Assembly: GCA_963853835.1 (NCBI GenBank)
Contig: OY970832.1
Coordinates: forward strand, 38,534,063-38,598,062
DNA length: 64,000 nt
Source: Calendula officinalis
Lineage: Eukaryota > Streptophyta > Magnoliopsida > Asterales > Asteraceae
Direction of reading: 5' to 3'
Within the stretch, counting starts at the first letter, position 1. Every line of letters begins with the position of its first letter. Positions 39,881 to 55,257 of this stretch are shown here, in pieces. Under the pieces are notes generated by a model. The model was not told the DNA's origin, did no database searches, and worked only from the letters and a program-made list of their open reading frames with translations. The position numbers were made by a program, and so were the translations under genes.

Positions 39881-42451
39881 GGGTAAGGGACCATGGTTAT
39901 GGGTTATGGACACCTATTACTTGTAAAATGGATATCTATAGGCTATTGCTCATGGCTAGTAGTTATAATGGTTCATGGGCCATCAGTATCAGTTATGGAC
40001 ATCTAGTGGTTATAATGATTCAAGGACCATGGTTATGGGTTATGGACACCTATTACTTGTAAAATGGATATCTATAGGCTATTAGTCATGGCTAGTAGTT
40101 ATAATGGTTCAAGGGCCATCCGTATTAGTTATGGACATCTAGTGGTTATAATGGTTCAAGGACCATGGATATGGGTTATGGACACCTATTACTTGTAAAT
40201 TGGATATCTAGAAGCTATTGGTCATGGCTAGTAGTTATGATGGTTGAAGGGCCATCAGTATCAGTTATGGACATCTAGTGGTTATAATCGTTCAAGATCC
40301 ATGGTTATGGGTTATGGACACCTATTACTTGTAAAATGAATATCTATTGGCTATCGTTCATGGCTAGAAGTTATAATGGTTCAAGGGCCATCAGTATCAG
40401 TTATGGACAGCTAGTGGTTATAATGGTTCAAGAACCATGGTTATGGGTTATGGACACCTATTACTTGTAAAATGAATATCTATAGGCTATTGGTCATGGC
40501 TAGTAGTTATAATGGTTCAAGGGCCATCAATATCAGTTTGGAAATCTAGTAGTTATAAGGGTTCAAGAACCATGGTTATGGGTAATGGACACCTTTAACT
40601 TGTAAAATGGATATCTATAGGCTATTGGTCATAGCTAGTAGTTATAATGGTTGAAGGGCCATCAGTATCAGTTATGGACATCTAGTGGTTATAATGGTTC
40701 AAGAACCATGGTTATGGGTTATGGACACTTATTACTTGTAAAATGGATATCTATAGGCTATTGCTCATGGCTAGTAGTTATAATGGTTCATGGGCCATCA
40801 GTATCAGTTATGGACATCTAGTGGTTATAATGATTCAAGGACCATGGTTATGGGTTATGGACACCTATTACTTGTAAAATGGATATCTATAGGCTATTAG
40901 TCATGGCTAGTAGTTATAATGGTTCAAGGGCCATCCGTATTAGTTATGGACATCTAGTGGTTATAATGGTTCAAGGACCATGGATATGGGTTATGGACAC
41001 CTATTACTTGTAAATTGGATATCTAGAAGCTATTGGTCATGGCTAGTAGTTATGATGGTTGAAGGGCCATCAGTATCAGTTATGGACATCTAGTGGTTAT
41101 AATCGTTCAAGATCCATGGTTATGGGTTATGGACACCTATTACTTGTAAAATGGATATCTATTGGCTATCGTTCATGGCTAGAAGTTATAATGGTTCAAG
41201 GGCCATCAGTATCAGTTATGGACAGCTAGTGGTTATAATGGTTCAAGAACCATGGTTATGGGTTATGGACACCTATTACTTGTAAAATGAATATCTATAG
41301 GCTATTGGTCATGGCTAGTAGTTATAATGGTTCAAGGGCCATCAATATCAGTTTGGAAATCTAGTAGTTATAAGGGTTCAAGAACCATGGTTATGGGTAA
41401 TGGACACCTTTAACTTGTAAAATGGATATCTATAGGCTATTGGTCATAGCTAGTAGTTATAATGGTTGAAGGGCCATCAGTATCAGTTATGGACATCTAG
41501 TGGTTATAATGGTTCAAGAACCATGGTTATGGGTTATGGACACCTATTACTTGTATATCGGATATCTAGAAGCTATTGGTCATGGATAGTAGTTATAATG
41601 GTTGAAGGGCCATCAGTATCAGTTATGGACATCTAGTGGCTATAATCGTTCAAGAACCATGGTTATGGGTTATGGACACCTATTACTTGTAAAATAGATA
41701 TCTATATAGGTCATGGGTAGTAGTTATCATGGTTCAAGGGCCATCGATATCAGTTACAGACATCTAGTGGTTATGGGTTATAAAACCTATTACTCGTAAA
41801 ATAGATATCTATAGGCTATTGGTCATGGCTAGTAGTTATAATGGTTCAAGGGCCATCAGTATCAGTTATGGACATTTAGTGGTTATAATGGTTCAAGAAC
41901 CATGGTTATGGGTTATGGACACCTATTACTTGTAAAATGGATATCTATAGGCTATTGGTCATGGCTAGTAGTTATAATGGTTGAAGGGCCATCAGTATCA
42001 GTTAGGGACATTTAGTGGTTATAATGGTTCAAGAACCATGGGTATGGGTTATGGACACCTATTACTTGTAAAATGGATATCTATAGGCTATTGGTCAGGG
42101 CTAGTAGTTATAATGGTTCAAGGGCCGTCAGTATCAGTTATGGACATCTAGTGGTTATAATGGTTCAAGGACCATGATTATGGGTTATGGACACCTATTA
42201 CTTGTAAAATCGATATCTATAGGCTATTGGTCATGGCTAGTAGTTATAATGGTTTAAGGGCCATCTGTATCAGTTATGGTAGTGGTTATAATGATTCAAG
42301 AACCATGGTTATGGGTTATGGACACCTATTACTTGTAAAATGTATATCTATATGCTATTGGTCATGGCTAGTAGTTATAATGGTTCAAGGGCCATCAGTA
42401 TCAGTTATGGACATCTAGTGGTTATAATGGTTCAAGGACCATGGTTATGGG

Positions 42452-42460
42452 TTTTTTTTT
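42452..42460 (+). repeat. Higher-order marker 9: T9 filler insert
   Basis: T9 form, 2579 bp after marker 8. Confidence 0.85.
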
Positions 42461-44624
42461 GGGTAAGGGACCATGGTTATGGGTTATGGACACCTATTAC
42501 TTGTAAAATGGATATCTATAGGCTATTGCTCATGGCTAGTAGTTATAATGGTTCATGGGCCATCAGTATCAGTTATGGACATCTAGTGGTTATAATGATT
42601 CAAGGACCATGGTTATGGGTTATGGACACCTATTACTTGTAAAATGGATATCTATAGGCTATTAGTCATGGCTAGTAGTTATAATGGTTCAAGGGCCATA
42701 AGTATTAGTTATGGACATCTAGTGGTTATAATGGTTCAAGGACCATGGCTATGGGTTATGGACACCTATTACTTGTAAATTGGATATCTAGAAGCTATTG
42801 GTCATGGCTAGTAGTTATAATGGTTGAAGGGCCATCAGTTTCAGTTATGGACATCTAGTGGTTATAATCGTTCAAGATCCATGGTTATGGGTTATGGACA
42901 CCTATTACTTGTAAAATGGATATCTATAGGCTATTGCTCATGGCTAGTAGTTATAATGGTTCATGGGCCATCAGTATCAGTTATGGACATCTAGTGGTTA
43001 TAATGATTCAAGGACCATGGTTATGGGTTATGGACACCTATTACTTGTAAAATGGATATCTATAGGCTATTAGTCATGGCTAGTAGTTATAATGGTTCAA
43101 GGGCCATCCGTATTAGTTATGGACATCTAGTGGTTATAATGGTTCAAGGACCATGGATATGGGTTATGGACACCTATTACTTGTAAATTGGATATCTAGA
43201 AGCTATTGGTCATGGCTAGTAGTTATGATGGTTGAAGGGCCATCAGTATCAGTTATGGACATCTAGTGGTTATAATCGTTCAAGATCCATGGTTATGGGT
43301 TATGGACACCTATTACTTGTAAAATGGATATCTATTGGCTATCGTTCATGGCTAGAAGTTATAATGGTTCAAGGGCCATCAGTATCAGTTATGGACAGCT
43401 AGTGGTTATAATGGTTCAAGAACCATGGTTATGGGTTATGGACACCTATTACTTGTAAAATGAATATCTATAGGCTATTGGTCATGGCTAGTAGTTATAA
43501 TGGTTCAAGGGCCATCAATATCAGTTTGGAAATCTAGTAGTTATAAGGGTTCAAGAACCATGGTTATGGGTAATGGACACCTTTAACTTGTAAAATGGAT
43601 ATCTATAGGCTATTGGTCATAGCTAGTAGTTATAATGGTTGAAGGGCCATCAGTATCAGTTATGGACATCTAGTGGTTATAATGGTTCAAGAACCATGGT
43701 TATGGGTTATGGACACCTATTACTTGTATATCGGATATCTAGAAGCTATTGGTCATGGATAGTAGTTATAATGGTTGAAGGGCCATCAGTATCAGTTATG
43801 GACATCTAGTGGCTATAATCGTTCAAGAACCATGGTTATGGGTTATGGACACCTATTACTTGTAAAATAGATATCTATATAGGTCATGGGTAGTAGTTAT
43901 CATGGTTCAAGGGCCATCGATATCAGTTACAGACATCTAGTGGTTATGGGTTATAAAACCTATTACTCGTAAAATAGATATCTATAGGCTATTGGTCATG
44001 GCTAGTAGTTATAATGGTTCAAGGGCCATCAGTATCAGTTATGGACATTTAGTGGTTATAATGGTTCAAGAACCATGGTTATGGGTTATGGACACCTATT
44101 ACTTGTAAAATGGATATCTATAGGCTATTGGTCATGGCTAGTAGTTATAATGGTTGAAGGGCCATCAGTATCAGTTAGGGACATTTAGTGGTTATAATGG
44201 TTCAAGAACCATGGGTATGGGTTATGGACACCTATTACTTGTAAAATGGATATCTATAGGCTATTGGTCAGGGCTAGTAGTTATAATGGTTCAAGGGCCG
44301 TCAGTATCAGTTATGGACATCTAGTGGTTATAATGGTTCAAGGACCATGATTATGGGTTATGGACACCTATTACTTGTAAAATCGATATCTATAGGCTAT
44401 TGGTCATGGCTAGTAGTTATAATGGTTTAAGGGCCATCTGTATCAGTTATGGTAGTGGTTATAATGATTCAAGAACCATGGTTATGGGTTATGGACACCT
44501 ATTACTTGTAAAATGTATATCTATATGCTATTGGTCATGGCTAGTAGTTATAATGGTTCAAGGGCCATCAGTATCAGTTATGGACATCTAGTGGTTATAA
44601 TGGTTCAAGGACCATGGTTATGGG

Positions 44625-44633
44625 TTTTTTTTT
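44625..44633 (+). repeat. Higher-order marker 10: T9 filler insert
   Basis: T9 form, 2173 bp after marker 9. Downstream monomers differ from those after the other markers (TTGTTTAAGGGCC type), so a recombination joint lies just after it. Confidence 0.85.
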
Positions 44634-46526
44634 GGGTAAGGGACCATGGTTATGGGTTATGGACACCTATTACTTGTAAAATAGATATCTATAGGCTATT
44701 GGTCATGGCTAGTAGTTATAATTGTTTAAGGGCCATCAGTATCAGTTATGGACATCTAGTGGTTATAATGGTTCAAGGACCACGGTTATGGGTGATGGAC
44801 ACCTATAACTTGTAAAATGGATATCTATAGGCTATTGGTCATGGCTAGTAGTTATAATGGTTCAAGGGCCATCAGTATTAGTTATGGACATCTAGTGGTT
44901 ATAATGGTTCAAGGACCATGGCTATGGGTTATGGACACCTATTACTTGTAAATTGGATATCTAGAAGCTATTGGTCATGGCTAGTAGTTATAATGGTTGA
45001 AGGGCCATCAGTATCAGTTATGGACATCTAGTGGTTATAATCGTTCTAGATCCATGGTTATGGGTTATGGACACCTATTACTTGTAAATTGGATATCTAT
45101 TGGCTATTGTTCATGGCTAGAAGTTATAATGGTTCAAGGGCCATCAGTATCAGTCATGGACAGCTAGTGGTTATAATGGTTCAAGAACCATGATTATGGG
45201 TTATGGACACCTATTACTTGTAAAATGAATATCTATAGGCTATTGGTCATGGCTAGTAGTTATAATGGTTCAAGGGCCATCAATATCAGTTCTGGAAATC
45301 TAGTAGTTATAAGGGTTCAAGAACCATGGTTATGGGTTATGGACACCTTTAACTTGTAAAATGGATATCTATAGGCTATTGGTCATAGCTAGTAGTTATA
45401 ATGGTTGAAGGGCCATCAGTATCAGTTATGGACATCTAGTGGTTATAATGGTTCAAGAACCATGGTTATGGGTTATGGACACTTATTACTTGTAAAATAG
45501 ATATCTATAGGCTATTGGTCATGGCTAGTAGTTATAATGGTTCAAGGGCCATCAGTATCAGTTATGGACATCTAGTGGTTATAATGGTTCAAGGACCATG
45601 GTTATGGGTTATGGACACCTATTACTTGTATATCGGATATCTAGAAGCTATTGGTCATGGATAGTAGTTATAATGGTTGAAGGGCCATCAGTATCAGTTA
45701 TGGACATCTAGTGGCTATAATCGTTCAAGAACCATGGTTATGGGTTATGGACACCTATTACTTGTAAAATAGATATCTATATAGGTCATGGGTAGTAGTT
45801 ATCATGGTTCAAGGGCCATCGATATCAGTTACAGACATCTAGTGGTTATGGGTTATAAAACCTATTACTCGTAAAATAGATATCTATAGGCTATTGGTCA
45901 TGGCTAGTAGTTATAATGGTTCAAGGGCCATCAGTATCAGTTATGGACATTTAGTGGTTATAATGGTTCAAGAACCATGGTTATGGGTTATGGACACCTA
46001 TTACTTGTAAAATGGATATCTATAGGCTATTGGTCATGGCTAGTAGTTATAATGGTTGAAGGGCCATCAGTATCAGTTAGGGACATTTAGTGGTTATAAT
46101 GGTTCAAGAACCATGGGTATGGGTTATGGACACCTATTACTTGTAAAATGGATATCTATAGGCTATTGGTCAGGGCTAGTAGTTATAATGGTTCAAGGGC
46201 CGTCAGTATCAGTTATGGACATCTAGTGGTTATAATGGTTCAAGGACCATGATTATGGGTTATGGACACCTATTACTTGTAAAATCGATATCTATAGGCT
46301 ATTGGTCATGGCTAGTAGTTATAATGGTTTAAGGGCCATCTGTATCAGTTATGGTAGTGGTTATAATGATTCAAGAACCATGGTTATGGGTTATGGACAC
46401 CTATTACTTGTAAAATGTATATCTATATGCTATTGGTCATGGCTAGTAGTTATAATGGTTCAAGGGCCATCAGTATCAGTTATGGACATCTAGTGGTTAT
46501 AATGGTTCAAGGACCATGGTTATGGG

Positions 46527-46535
46527 TTTTTTTTT
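46527..46535 (+). repeat. Higher-order marker 11: T9 filler insert
   Basis: T9 form, 1902 bp after marker 10, the shortest interval. Confidence 0.85.
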
Positions 46536-49131
46536 GGGTAAGGGACCATGGTTATGGGTTATGGACACCTATTACTTGTAAAATGGATATCTATAGGCTA
46601 TTGCTCATGGCTAGTAGTTATAATGGTTCATGGGCCATCAGTATCAGTTATGGACATCTAGTGGTTATAATGATTCAAGGACCATGGTTATGGGTTATGG
46701 ACACCTATTACTTGTAAAATGGATATCTATAGGCTATTAGTCATGGCTAGTAGTTATAATGGTTCAAGGGCCATAAGTATTAGTTATGGACATCTAGTGG
46801 TTATAATGCTTCAAGGACCATGGCTATGGGTTACGGACACCTATTACTTGTAAATTGGATATCTAGAAGCTATTGGTCATGGCTAGTAGTTATAATGGTT
46901 GAAGGGCCATCAGTTTCAGTTATGGACATCTAGTGGTTATAATCGTTCAAGATCCATGGTTATGGGTTATGGACACCTATTACTTGTAAAATGGATATCT
47001 ATTGGCTATCGTTCATGGCTAGAAGTTATAATGGTTCAAGGGCCATCAGTATCAGTTATGGACAGCTAGTGGTTATAATGGTTCAAGAACCATGGTTATG
47101 GGTTATGGACACCTATTACTTGTAAAATGAATATCTATAGGCTATTGGTCATGGCTAGTAGTTATAATGGTTCAAGGGCCATCAATATCAGTTTGGAAAT
47201 CTAGTAGTTATAAGGGTTCAAGAACCATGGTTATGGGTAATGGACACCTTTAGCTTGTAAAATGGATATCTATAGGCTATTGGTCATAGCTAGTAGTTAT
47301 AATGGTTGAAGGGCCATCAGTATCAGTTATGGACATCTAGTGGTTATAATGGTTCAAGAACCATGGTTATGGGTTATGGACACTTATTACTTGTAAAATA
47401 GATATCAATAGGCTATTGGTCATGGCTAGTAGTTATAATGGTTCAAGGGCCATCAGTATCAGTTATGGACATATAGTGGTTATAATGTTTCAAGGACCAT
47501 GGTTATGGGTTTTGGACACCTACTACTTGTAAAATAGATATCTATAGGCTATTGGTCATGGCTAGTAGTTATAATTGTTTAAGGGCCATCAGTATCAGTT
47601 ATGGACATCTAGTGGTTATAATGGTTCAAGGACCACGGTTATGGGTGATGGACACCTATAACTTGTAAAATGGATATCTATAGGCTATTGGTCATGGCTA
47701 GTAGTTATAATGGTTCAAGGGCCATCAGTATTAGTTATGGACATCTAGTGGTTATAATGGTTCAAGGACCATGGCTATGGGTTATGGACACCCATTACTT
47801 GTAAATTGGATATCTAGAAGCTATTGGTCATGGCTAGTAGTTATAATGGTTGAAGGGCCATCAGTATCAGTTATGGACATCTAGTGGTTATAATCGTTCT
47901 AGATCCATGGTTATGGGTTATGGACACCTATTACTTGTAAATTGGATATCTATTGGCTATTGTTCATGGCTAGAAGTTATAATGGTTCAAGGGCCATCAG
48001 TATCAGTCATGGACAGCTAGTGGTTATAATGGTTCAAGAACCATGGTTATGGGTTATGGACACCTATTACTTGTAAAATGAATATCTATAGGCTATTGGT
48101 CATGGCTAGTAGTTATAATGGTTCAAGGGCCATCAATATCAGTTCTGGAAATCTAGTAGTTATAAGGGTTCAAGAACCATGGTTATGGGTTATGGACACC
48201 TTTAACTTGTAAAATGGATATCTATAGGCTATTGGTCATAGCTAGTAGTTATAATGGTTGAAGGGCCATCAGTATTAGTTATGGACATCTAGTGGTTATA
48301 ATGGTTCAAGAACCATGGTTATGGGTTATGGACACCTATTACTTGTAAAATGGATATCTATAGGCTATTGGTCATGGCTAGTAGTTATAATGGTTGAAGG
48401 GCCATCAGTATCAGTTAGGGACATCTAGTGGCTATATGCGTTCAAGAACCATGGTTATGGGTTATGGACACCTACTACTTGTAAAATAGATATCTATATA
48501 GGTCATGGGTAGTAGTTATAATGGTTCAAGGGACATCGGTATCAGTTACAGACATCTAGTGGTTATAATTGTTCAAGGGCCATTGTTATGGGTTATAAAC
48601 ACCTATTACTCGTAAAATAGATATCTATAGGCTATTGGTCATGGCTAGTAGTTATAATGGTTCAAGGGCCATCAGTATCAGTTATGGACATTTAGTGGTT
48701 ATAATGGTTCAAGAACCATGGGTATGGGTTATGGACACCTATTACTTGTAAAATGGATATCTATAGGCTATTGGTCAGGGCTAGTAGTTATAATGGTTCA
48801 AGGGCCGTCAGTATCAGTTATGGACATCTAGTGGTTATAATGGTTCAAGGACCATGATTATGGGTTATGGACACCTATTACTTGTAAAATCGATATCTAT
48901 AGGCTATTGGTCATGGCTAGTAGTTATAATGGTTTAAGGGCCATCTGTATCAGTTATGGTAGTGGTTATAATGATTCAAGAACCATGGTTATGGGTTATG
49001 GACACCTATTACTTGTAAAATGTATATCTATATGCTATTGGTCATGGCTAGTAGTTATAATGGTTCAAGGGCCATCAGTATCAGTTATGGACATCTAGTG
49101 GTTATAATGGTTCAAGGACCATGGTTATGGG

Positions 49132-49140
49132 TTTTTTTTT
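49132..49140 (+). repeat. Higher-order marker 12: T9 filler insert
   Basis: T9 form, 2605 bp after marker 11 and the last one; the remaining 6.1 kb of array has none. Confidence 0.85.
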
Positions 49141-52100
49141 GGGTAAGGGACCATGGTTATGGGTTATGGACACCTATTACTTGTAAAATGGATATCTATA
49201 GGCTATTGCTCATGGCTAGTAGTTATAATGGTTCATGGGCCATCAGTATCAGTTATGGACATCTAGTGGTTATAATGATTCAAGGACCATGGTTATGGGT
49301 TATGGACACCTATTACTTGTAAAATGGATATCTATAGGCTATTAGTCATGGCTAGTAGTTATAATGGTTCAAGGGCCATCAGTATTAGTTATGGACATCT
49401 AGTGGTTATAATGGTTCAAGGACCATGTCTATGGGTTATGGACACCTATTACTTGTAAATCGGATATCTAGAAGCTATTGGTCATGGCTAGTAGTTATAA
49501 TGGTTGAAGGGCCATCAGTATCAGTTATGGATATCTAGTGGTTATAATCGTTCAAGATCCATGGTTATGGGTTATGGACACCTATTACTTGTAAAATGGA
49601 TATCTATTGGCTATCGTTCATGGCTAGAAGTTATAATGGCTCAAGGGCCATCAGTATCAGTTATGGACAGCTAGTGGTTATAATGGTTCAAGAACCATGG
49701 TTATGGGTTATGGACACCTATTACTTGTAAAATGAATATCTATAGGCTATTGGTCATGGCTAGTAGTTATAATGGTTCAAGGGCCATCAATATCAGTTTG
49801 GAAATCTAGTAGTTATAAGGGTTCAAGAACCATGGTTATGGGTAATGGACACCTTTAGCTTGTAAAATGGATATCTATAGGCTATTGGTCATAGCTAGTA
49901 GTTATAATGGTTGAAGGGCCATCAGTATCAGTTATGGACATCTAGTGGTTATAATGGTTCAAGAACCATGGTTATGGGTTATGGACACTTATTACTTGTA
50001 AAATAGATATCAATAGGCTATTGGTCATGGCTAGTAGTTATAATGGTTCAAGGGCCATCAGTATCAGTTATGGACATATAGTGGTTATAATGTTTCAAGG
50101 ACCATGGTTATGGGTTTTGGACACCTACTACTTGTAAAATAGATATCTATAGGCTATTGGTCATGGCTAGTAGTTATAATTGTTTAAGGGCCATCAGTAT
50201 CAGTTATGGACATCTAGTGGTTATAATGGTTCAAGGACCACGGTTATGGGTGATGGACACCTATAACTTGTAAAATGGATATCTATAGGCTATTGGTCAT
50301 GGCTAGTAGTTATAATGGTTCAAGGGCCATCAGTATTAGTTATGGACATCTAGTGGTTATAATGGTTCAAGGACCATGGCTATGGGTTATGGACACCTAT
50401 TACTTGTAAATTGGATATCTAGAAGCTATTGGTCATGGCTAGTAGTTATAATGGTTGAAGGGCCATCAGTATCAGTTATGGACATCTAGTGGTTATAATC
50501 GTTCTAGATCCATGGTTATGGGTTATGGACACCTATTACTTGTAAATTGGATATCTATTGGCTATTGTTCATGGCTAGAAGTTATAATGGTTCAAGGGCC
50601 ATCAGTATCAGTCATGGACAGCTAGTGGTTATAATGGTTCAAGAACCATGGTTATGGGTTATGGACACCTATTACTTGTAAAATGAATATCTATAGGCTA
50701 TTGGTCATGGCTAGTAGTTATAATGGTTCAAGGGCCATCAATATCAGTTCTGGAAATCTAGTAGTTATAAGGGTTCAAGAACCATGGTTATGGGTTATGG
50801 ACACCTTTAACTTGTAAAATGGATATCTATAGGCTATTGGTCATAGCTAGTAGTTATAATGGTTGAAGGGCCATCAGTATTAGTTATGGACATCTAGTGG
50901 TTATAATGGTTCAAGAACCATGGTTATGGGTTATGGACACTTATTACTTGTAAAATAGATATCTATAGGCTATTGATCATGGCTAGTAGTTATAATGGTT
51001 CAAGGGCCATCAGTATCAGTTATGGACATCTAGTGGTTATAATGGTTCAAGGACCATGGTTATGGGTTATGGACACCTATTACTTGTATATCGGATATCT
51101 AGAAGCTATTGGTCATGGCTAGTAGTTATAATGGTTGAAGGGCCATCAGTATCAGTTATGGACATCTAGTGGCTATAATCGTTCAAGAACCATGGTTATG
51201 GGTTATGGACACCTATTACTTGTAAAATAGATATCTATATAGGTCATGGGTAGTAGTTATCATGGTTCAAGGGCCATCGATATCAGTTACAGACATCTAG
51301 TGGTTATGGGTTATAAAACCTATTACTCGTAAAATAGATATCTATAGGCTATTGGTCATTGCTAGTAGTTATAATGGTTCAAGGGCCATCAGTATCAGTT
51401 ATGGACATTTAGTGGTTATAATGGTTCAAGAACCATGGTTATGGGTTATGGACACTTATTACTTGTAAAATGAATATCTATAGGCTATTGGTCATGGCTA
51501 GTAGTTATAATGGTTGAAGGGCCATCAGTATCAGTTAGGGACATCTAGTAGCTATATGCGTTCAAGAACCATGGTTATGGGTTATGGACACCTACTACTT
51601 GTAAAATAGATATCTATATAGGTCATGGGTAGTAGTTATAATGGTTCAAGGGACATCGGTATCAGTTACAGACATCTAGTGGTTATAATTGTTCAAGGGC
51701 CATTGTTATGGGTTATAAACACCTATTACTCGTAAAATAGATATCTATAGGCTATTGGTCATGGCTAGTAGTTATAATGGTTCAAGGGCCATCAGTATCA
51801 GTTATGGACATTTAGTGGTTATAATGGTTCAAGAACCATGGTTATGGGTTATGGACACCTATTACTTGTAAAATGGATATCTATAGGCTATTGGTCAGGG
51901 CTAGTAGTTATAATGGTTCAAGGGCCGTCAGTATCAGCTATTGACATCTAGTAGTTATAATGGTTCAAGGACCATGATTATGGGTTATGGACACCTATTA
52001 CTTGTAAAATCGATATCTATAGGCTATTGGTCATGGCTAGTAGTTATAATGGTTTAAGGGTCATCTGTATCAGTTATGGTAGTGGTTATAATGGTTAAAG

Positions 52101-55100
52101 AACCATGGTTATGGGTTATGGACACCTATTACTTGTAAAATGTATATCTATATGCTATTGGTCATGGCTAGTAGTTATAATGGTTCAAGGGCCATCAGTA
52201 TCAGTTATGGACATCTAGTGGTTATAATGGTTAAAGGACCATGGTTATGGGTTATGGACACCTATTACTTGTAAAATGGATATCTATAGGCTATTGGTCA
52301 TGGCTAGTAGTTGTAATGGTTCAAGGGCCGTCACTATCAGTTATGGACATCTAGTAGTTATAATGGTTCAAGGACCATGGTTATGGGTTATGGACACCTA
52401 TTACTTGTAAAATGAATATCTATAGGCTATTGGTCATGGCTAGTAGTTATAATGGTTCAAGGGCCATCAATATCAGTTCTGGAAATCTAGTAGTTATAAG
52501 GGTTCAAGAACCATGGTTATGGGTGATGGACACCTTTAACTAGTAAAATGGATATCTATAGGCTATTGGTCATAGCTAGCAGTTATAATGGTTGAAGGGC
52601 CATCAGTATCAGTTATGGACATCTTGTGGTTATAATGGTTCAAGAACCATGGTTATGGGTTATGGACACTTATTACTTGTAAAATAGATATCTATAGGCT
52701 ATTGGTCATGGCTAGTAGTTATAATGGTTCAAGGGCCATCATATCAGTTATGGACATCTAGTGGTTATAATGGTTATAGAACCATGGTTATGGGTTATGG
52801 ACACTTATTACTTGTAAAATAGATATCAATAGGCTATTGGTCATGGCTAGTAGTTATAATGGTTCAAGGGCCATCAGTATCAGTTATGAACATCTAGTGG
52901 TTATAATGATTCAAGGACCATGGTTATGGGTTATGGACACCTATTACTTGTAAAATAGATATCTATAGGCTATTGGTCATGACTAGTAGTTACAATTGTT
53001 TAAGGGCCATCAGTATCAGTTATGGACATCTTGTGGTTATAATGGTTCAAGGACCACGGTTATGGGTGATGGACACCTATAACTTGTAAAATGGATATCT
53101 ATAGGCTATTGGTCATGGCTAGTAGTTATAATGGTTCAAGGGCCATCAGTATTAGTTATGGATATCTAGTGGTTATAATGGTTCAAGGACCATGGCTATA
53201 TGGACACCTATTACTTGTAAATTGGATATCTAGAAGCTATTGGTCATGGATAGTAGTTATAATGGTTGAAGGGCCATCAGTATCAGTTATGGACATCTAG
53301 TGGTTATAATCGTTCTAGATCCATGGTTATGGGTTATGGACACCTATTACTTGTAAATTGGATATCTATTGGCTATTGTTCATGGCTAGAAGTTATAATG
53401 GTTCAAGGGCCATCAGTATTAGTTATGGACAGCTAGTGGTTATAATGGGTCAAGAACCATGGTTATGGGTTATGGACACCTATTACTTGTAAAATGAATA
53501 TCTATAGGCTATTGGTCATGGCTAGTAGTTATAATGGTTCAAGGGCCATCAATATCAGTTCTGGAAATCTAGTAGTTATAAGGGTTCAAGAACCATGGTT
53601 ATGGGTTATGGACACCTTTAACTTGTAAAATGGATATCTATAGGCTATTGGTCATAGCTAGTAGTTATAATGGTTGAAGGGCCATCAGTATCAGTTATGG
53701 ACATCTAGTGGTTATAATGGTTCAAGAACCATGGTTATGGGTTATGGACACTTATTACTTGTAAAATAGATATCTATAGGCTATTGGTCATGGCTAGTAG
53801 TTATAATGGTTGAAGGGCCATCAGTATCAGTTAGGGACATCTAGTGGCTATATGCGTTCAAGAACCATGGTTATGGGTTATGGACACCTACTACTTGTAA
53901 AATAGATATCTAGATAGGTCATGGGTAGTAGTTATAATGGTTCAAGGGACATCGGTATCAGTTACAGACATCTAGTGGTTATAATTGTTCAAGGGCCATT
54001 GTTATGGGTTATAAACACCTATTACTCGTAAAATAGATATCTATAGGCTATTGGTCATGGCTAGTAGTTATAATGGTTCAAGGGCCATCAGTATCAGTTA
54101 TGGACATTTAGTGGTTATAATGGTTCAAGAACCATGGTTATGGGTTATGGACACCTATTACTTGTAAAATGGATATCTATAGGCTATTGGTCAGGGCTAG
54201 TAGTTATAATGGTTCAAAGGCCGTCAGTATCAGTTATGGACATCTAGTGGTTATAATGGTTCAAGGACCATGGTTATGGGTTATGGACACCTATTACTTG
54301 TAAAATGGATATCTATATGCTATTGGTCATGGCTAGTAGTTGTAATGGTTCAAGGGCCATCAGTATCTGTTATGGACATCTAGTGGTTATAATGGTTCAA
54401 GGACCATGGTTATGGGTTATGGACACCTATTACTTGTAAAATGGATATCTATAGGCTATTGGTCATGGCTAGTAGTTATAATGGTTCAAGGGCCATCAGT
54501 ATTAGTTATGGACATCTAGTGGTTATAATGGTTCAAGGATCATGGCTATGGGTTATGGACACCTATTACTTGTAAATTGGATATCTAGAAGCTATTGGTC
54601 ATGGCTAGTAGTTATAATGGTTGAAGGGCCATCAGTATCAGTTATGGACATCTATTGGTTATAATCGTTCAAGATCCATGGTTATGGGTTATGGACACAC
54701 ATTACTTGTAAAATGGATATCTATTGGCTATTGTTCATGGCTAGAAGTTATAATGGTTCAAGGGCCATCAATATCAGTTATGGACAGCTAGTGGTTATAA
54801 TGGTTTTAAGAACCATGGTTATGGGTTAATGACACTTATTACTTGTAAAATGAATATCTATAGGCTATTGGTCATGGCTAGTGGTTATAATGGTTCAAGG
54901 GCCATCAATATCAGTTCTGGAAATCTAGTAGTTATAATGGTTCAAGAACCATGGTTATGGGTCATGGACACCTTTAACTTGTAAAATGGATATCTATAGG
55001 CTATTGGTCATGGCTAGTAGTTATAATGGTTCAAGGGCCATCTGTATCAGTTATGGACATCTAGTGGTTAAAATGGTTCAAGGACCATGGTTATGGGTTA

Positions 55101-55257
55101 TGGACACCCATTACTTGTAAAATGGATATCAATAGGCTATTGGTCATGGCTAGTAGTTATAATGGTCCAAGGGCCATCAATATCAGTTATGGACATCTAG
55201 TGGTTATAATGGTTCAACGACCATGGTTATGGGTTATGGACACCTATTACTTGTAAA

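Noticed and set aside
9236..49322. Recurring open frames of 63-100 codons repeated nearly unchanged in many blocks
   Set aside because: They are the T-run insert and neighbouring monomers read in one phase. They recur because the DNA is duplicated, the 136-bp period is not a multiple of three, and no codon-level constraint or known domain is visible.
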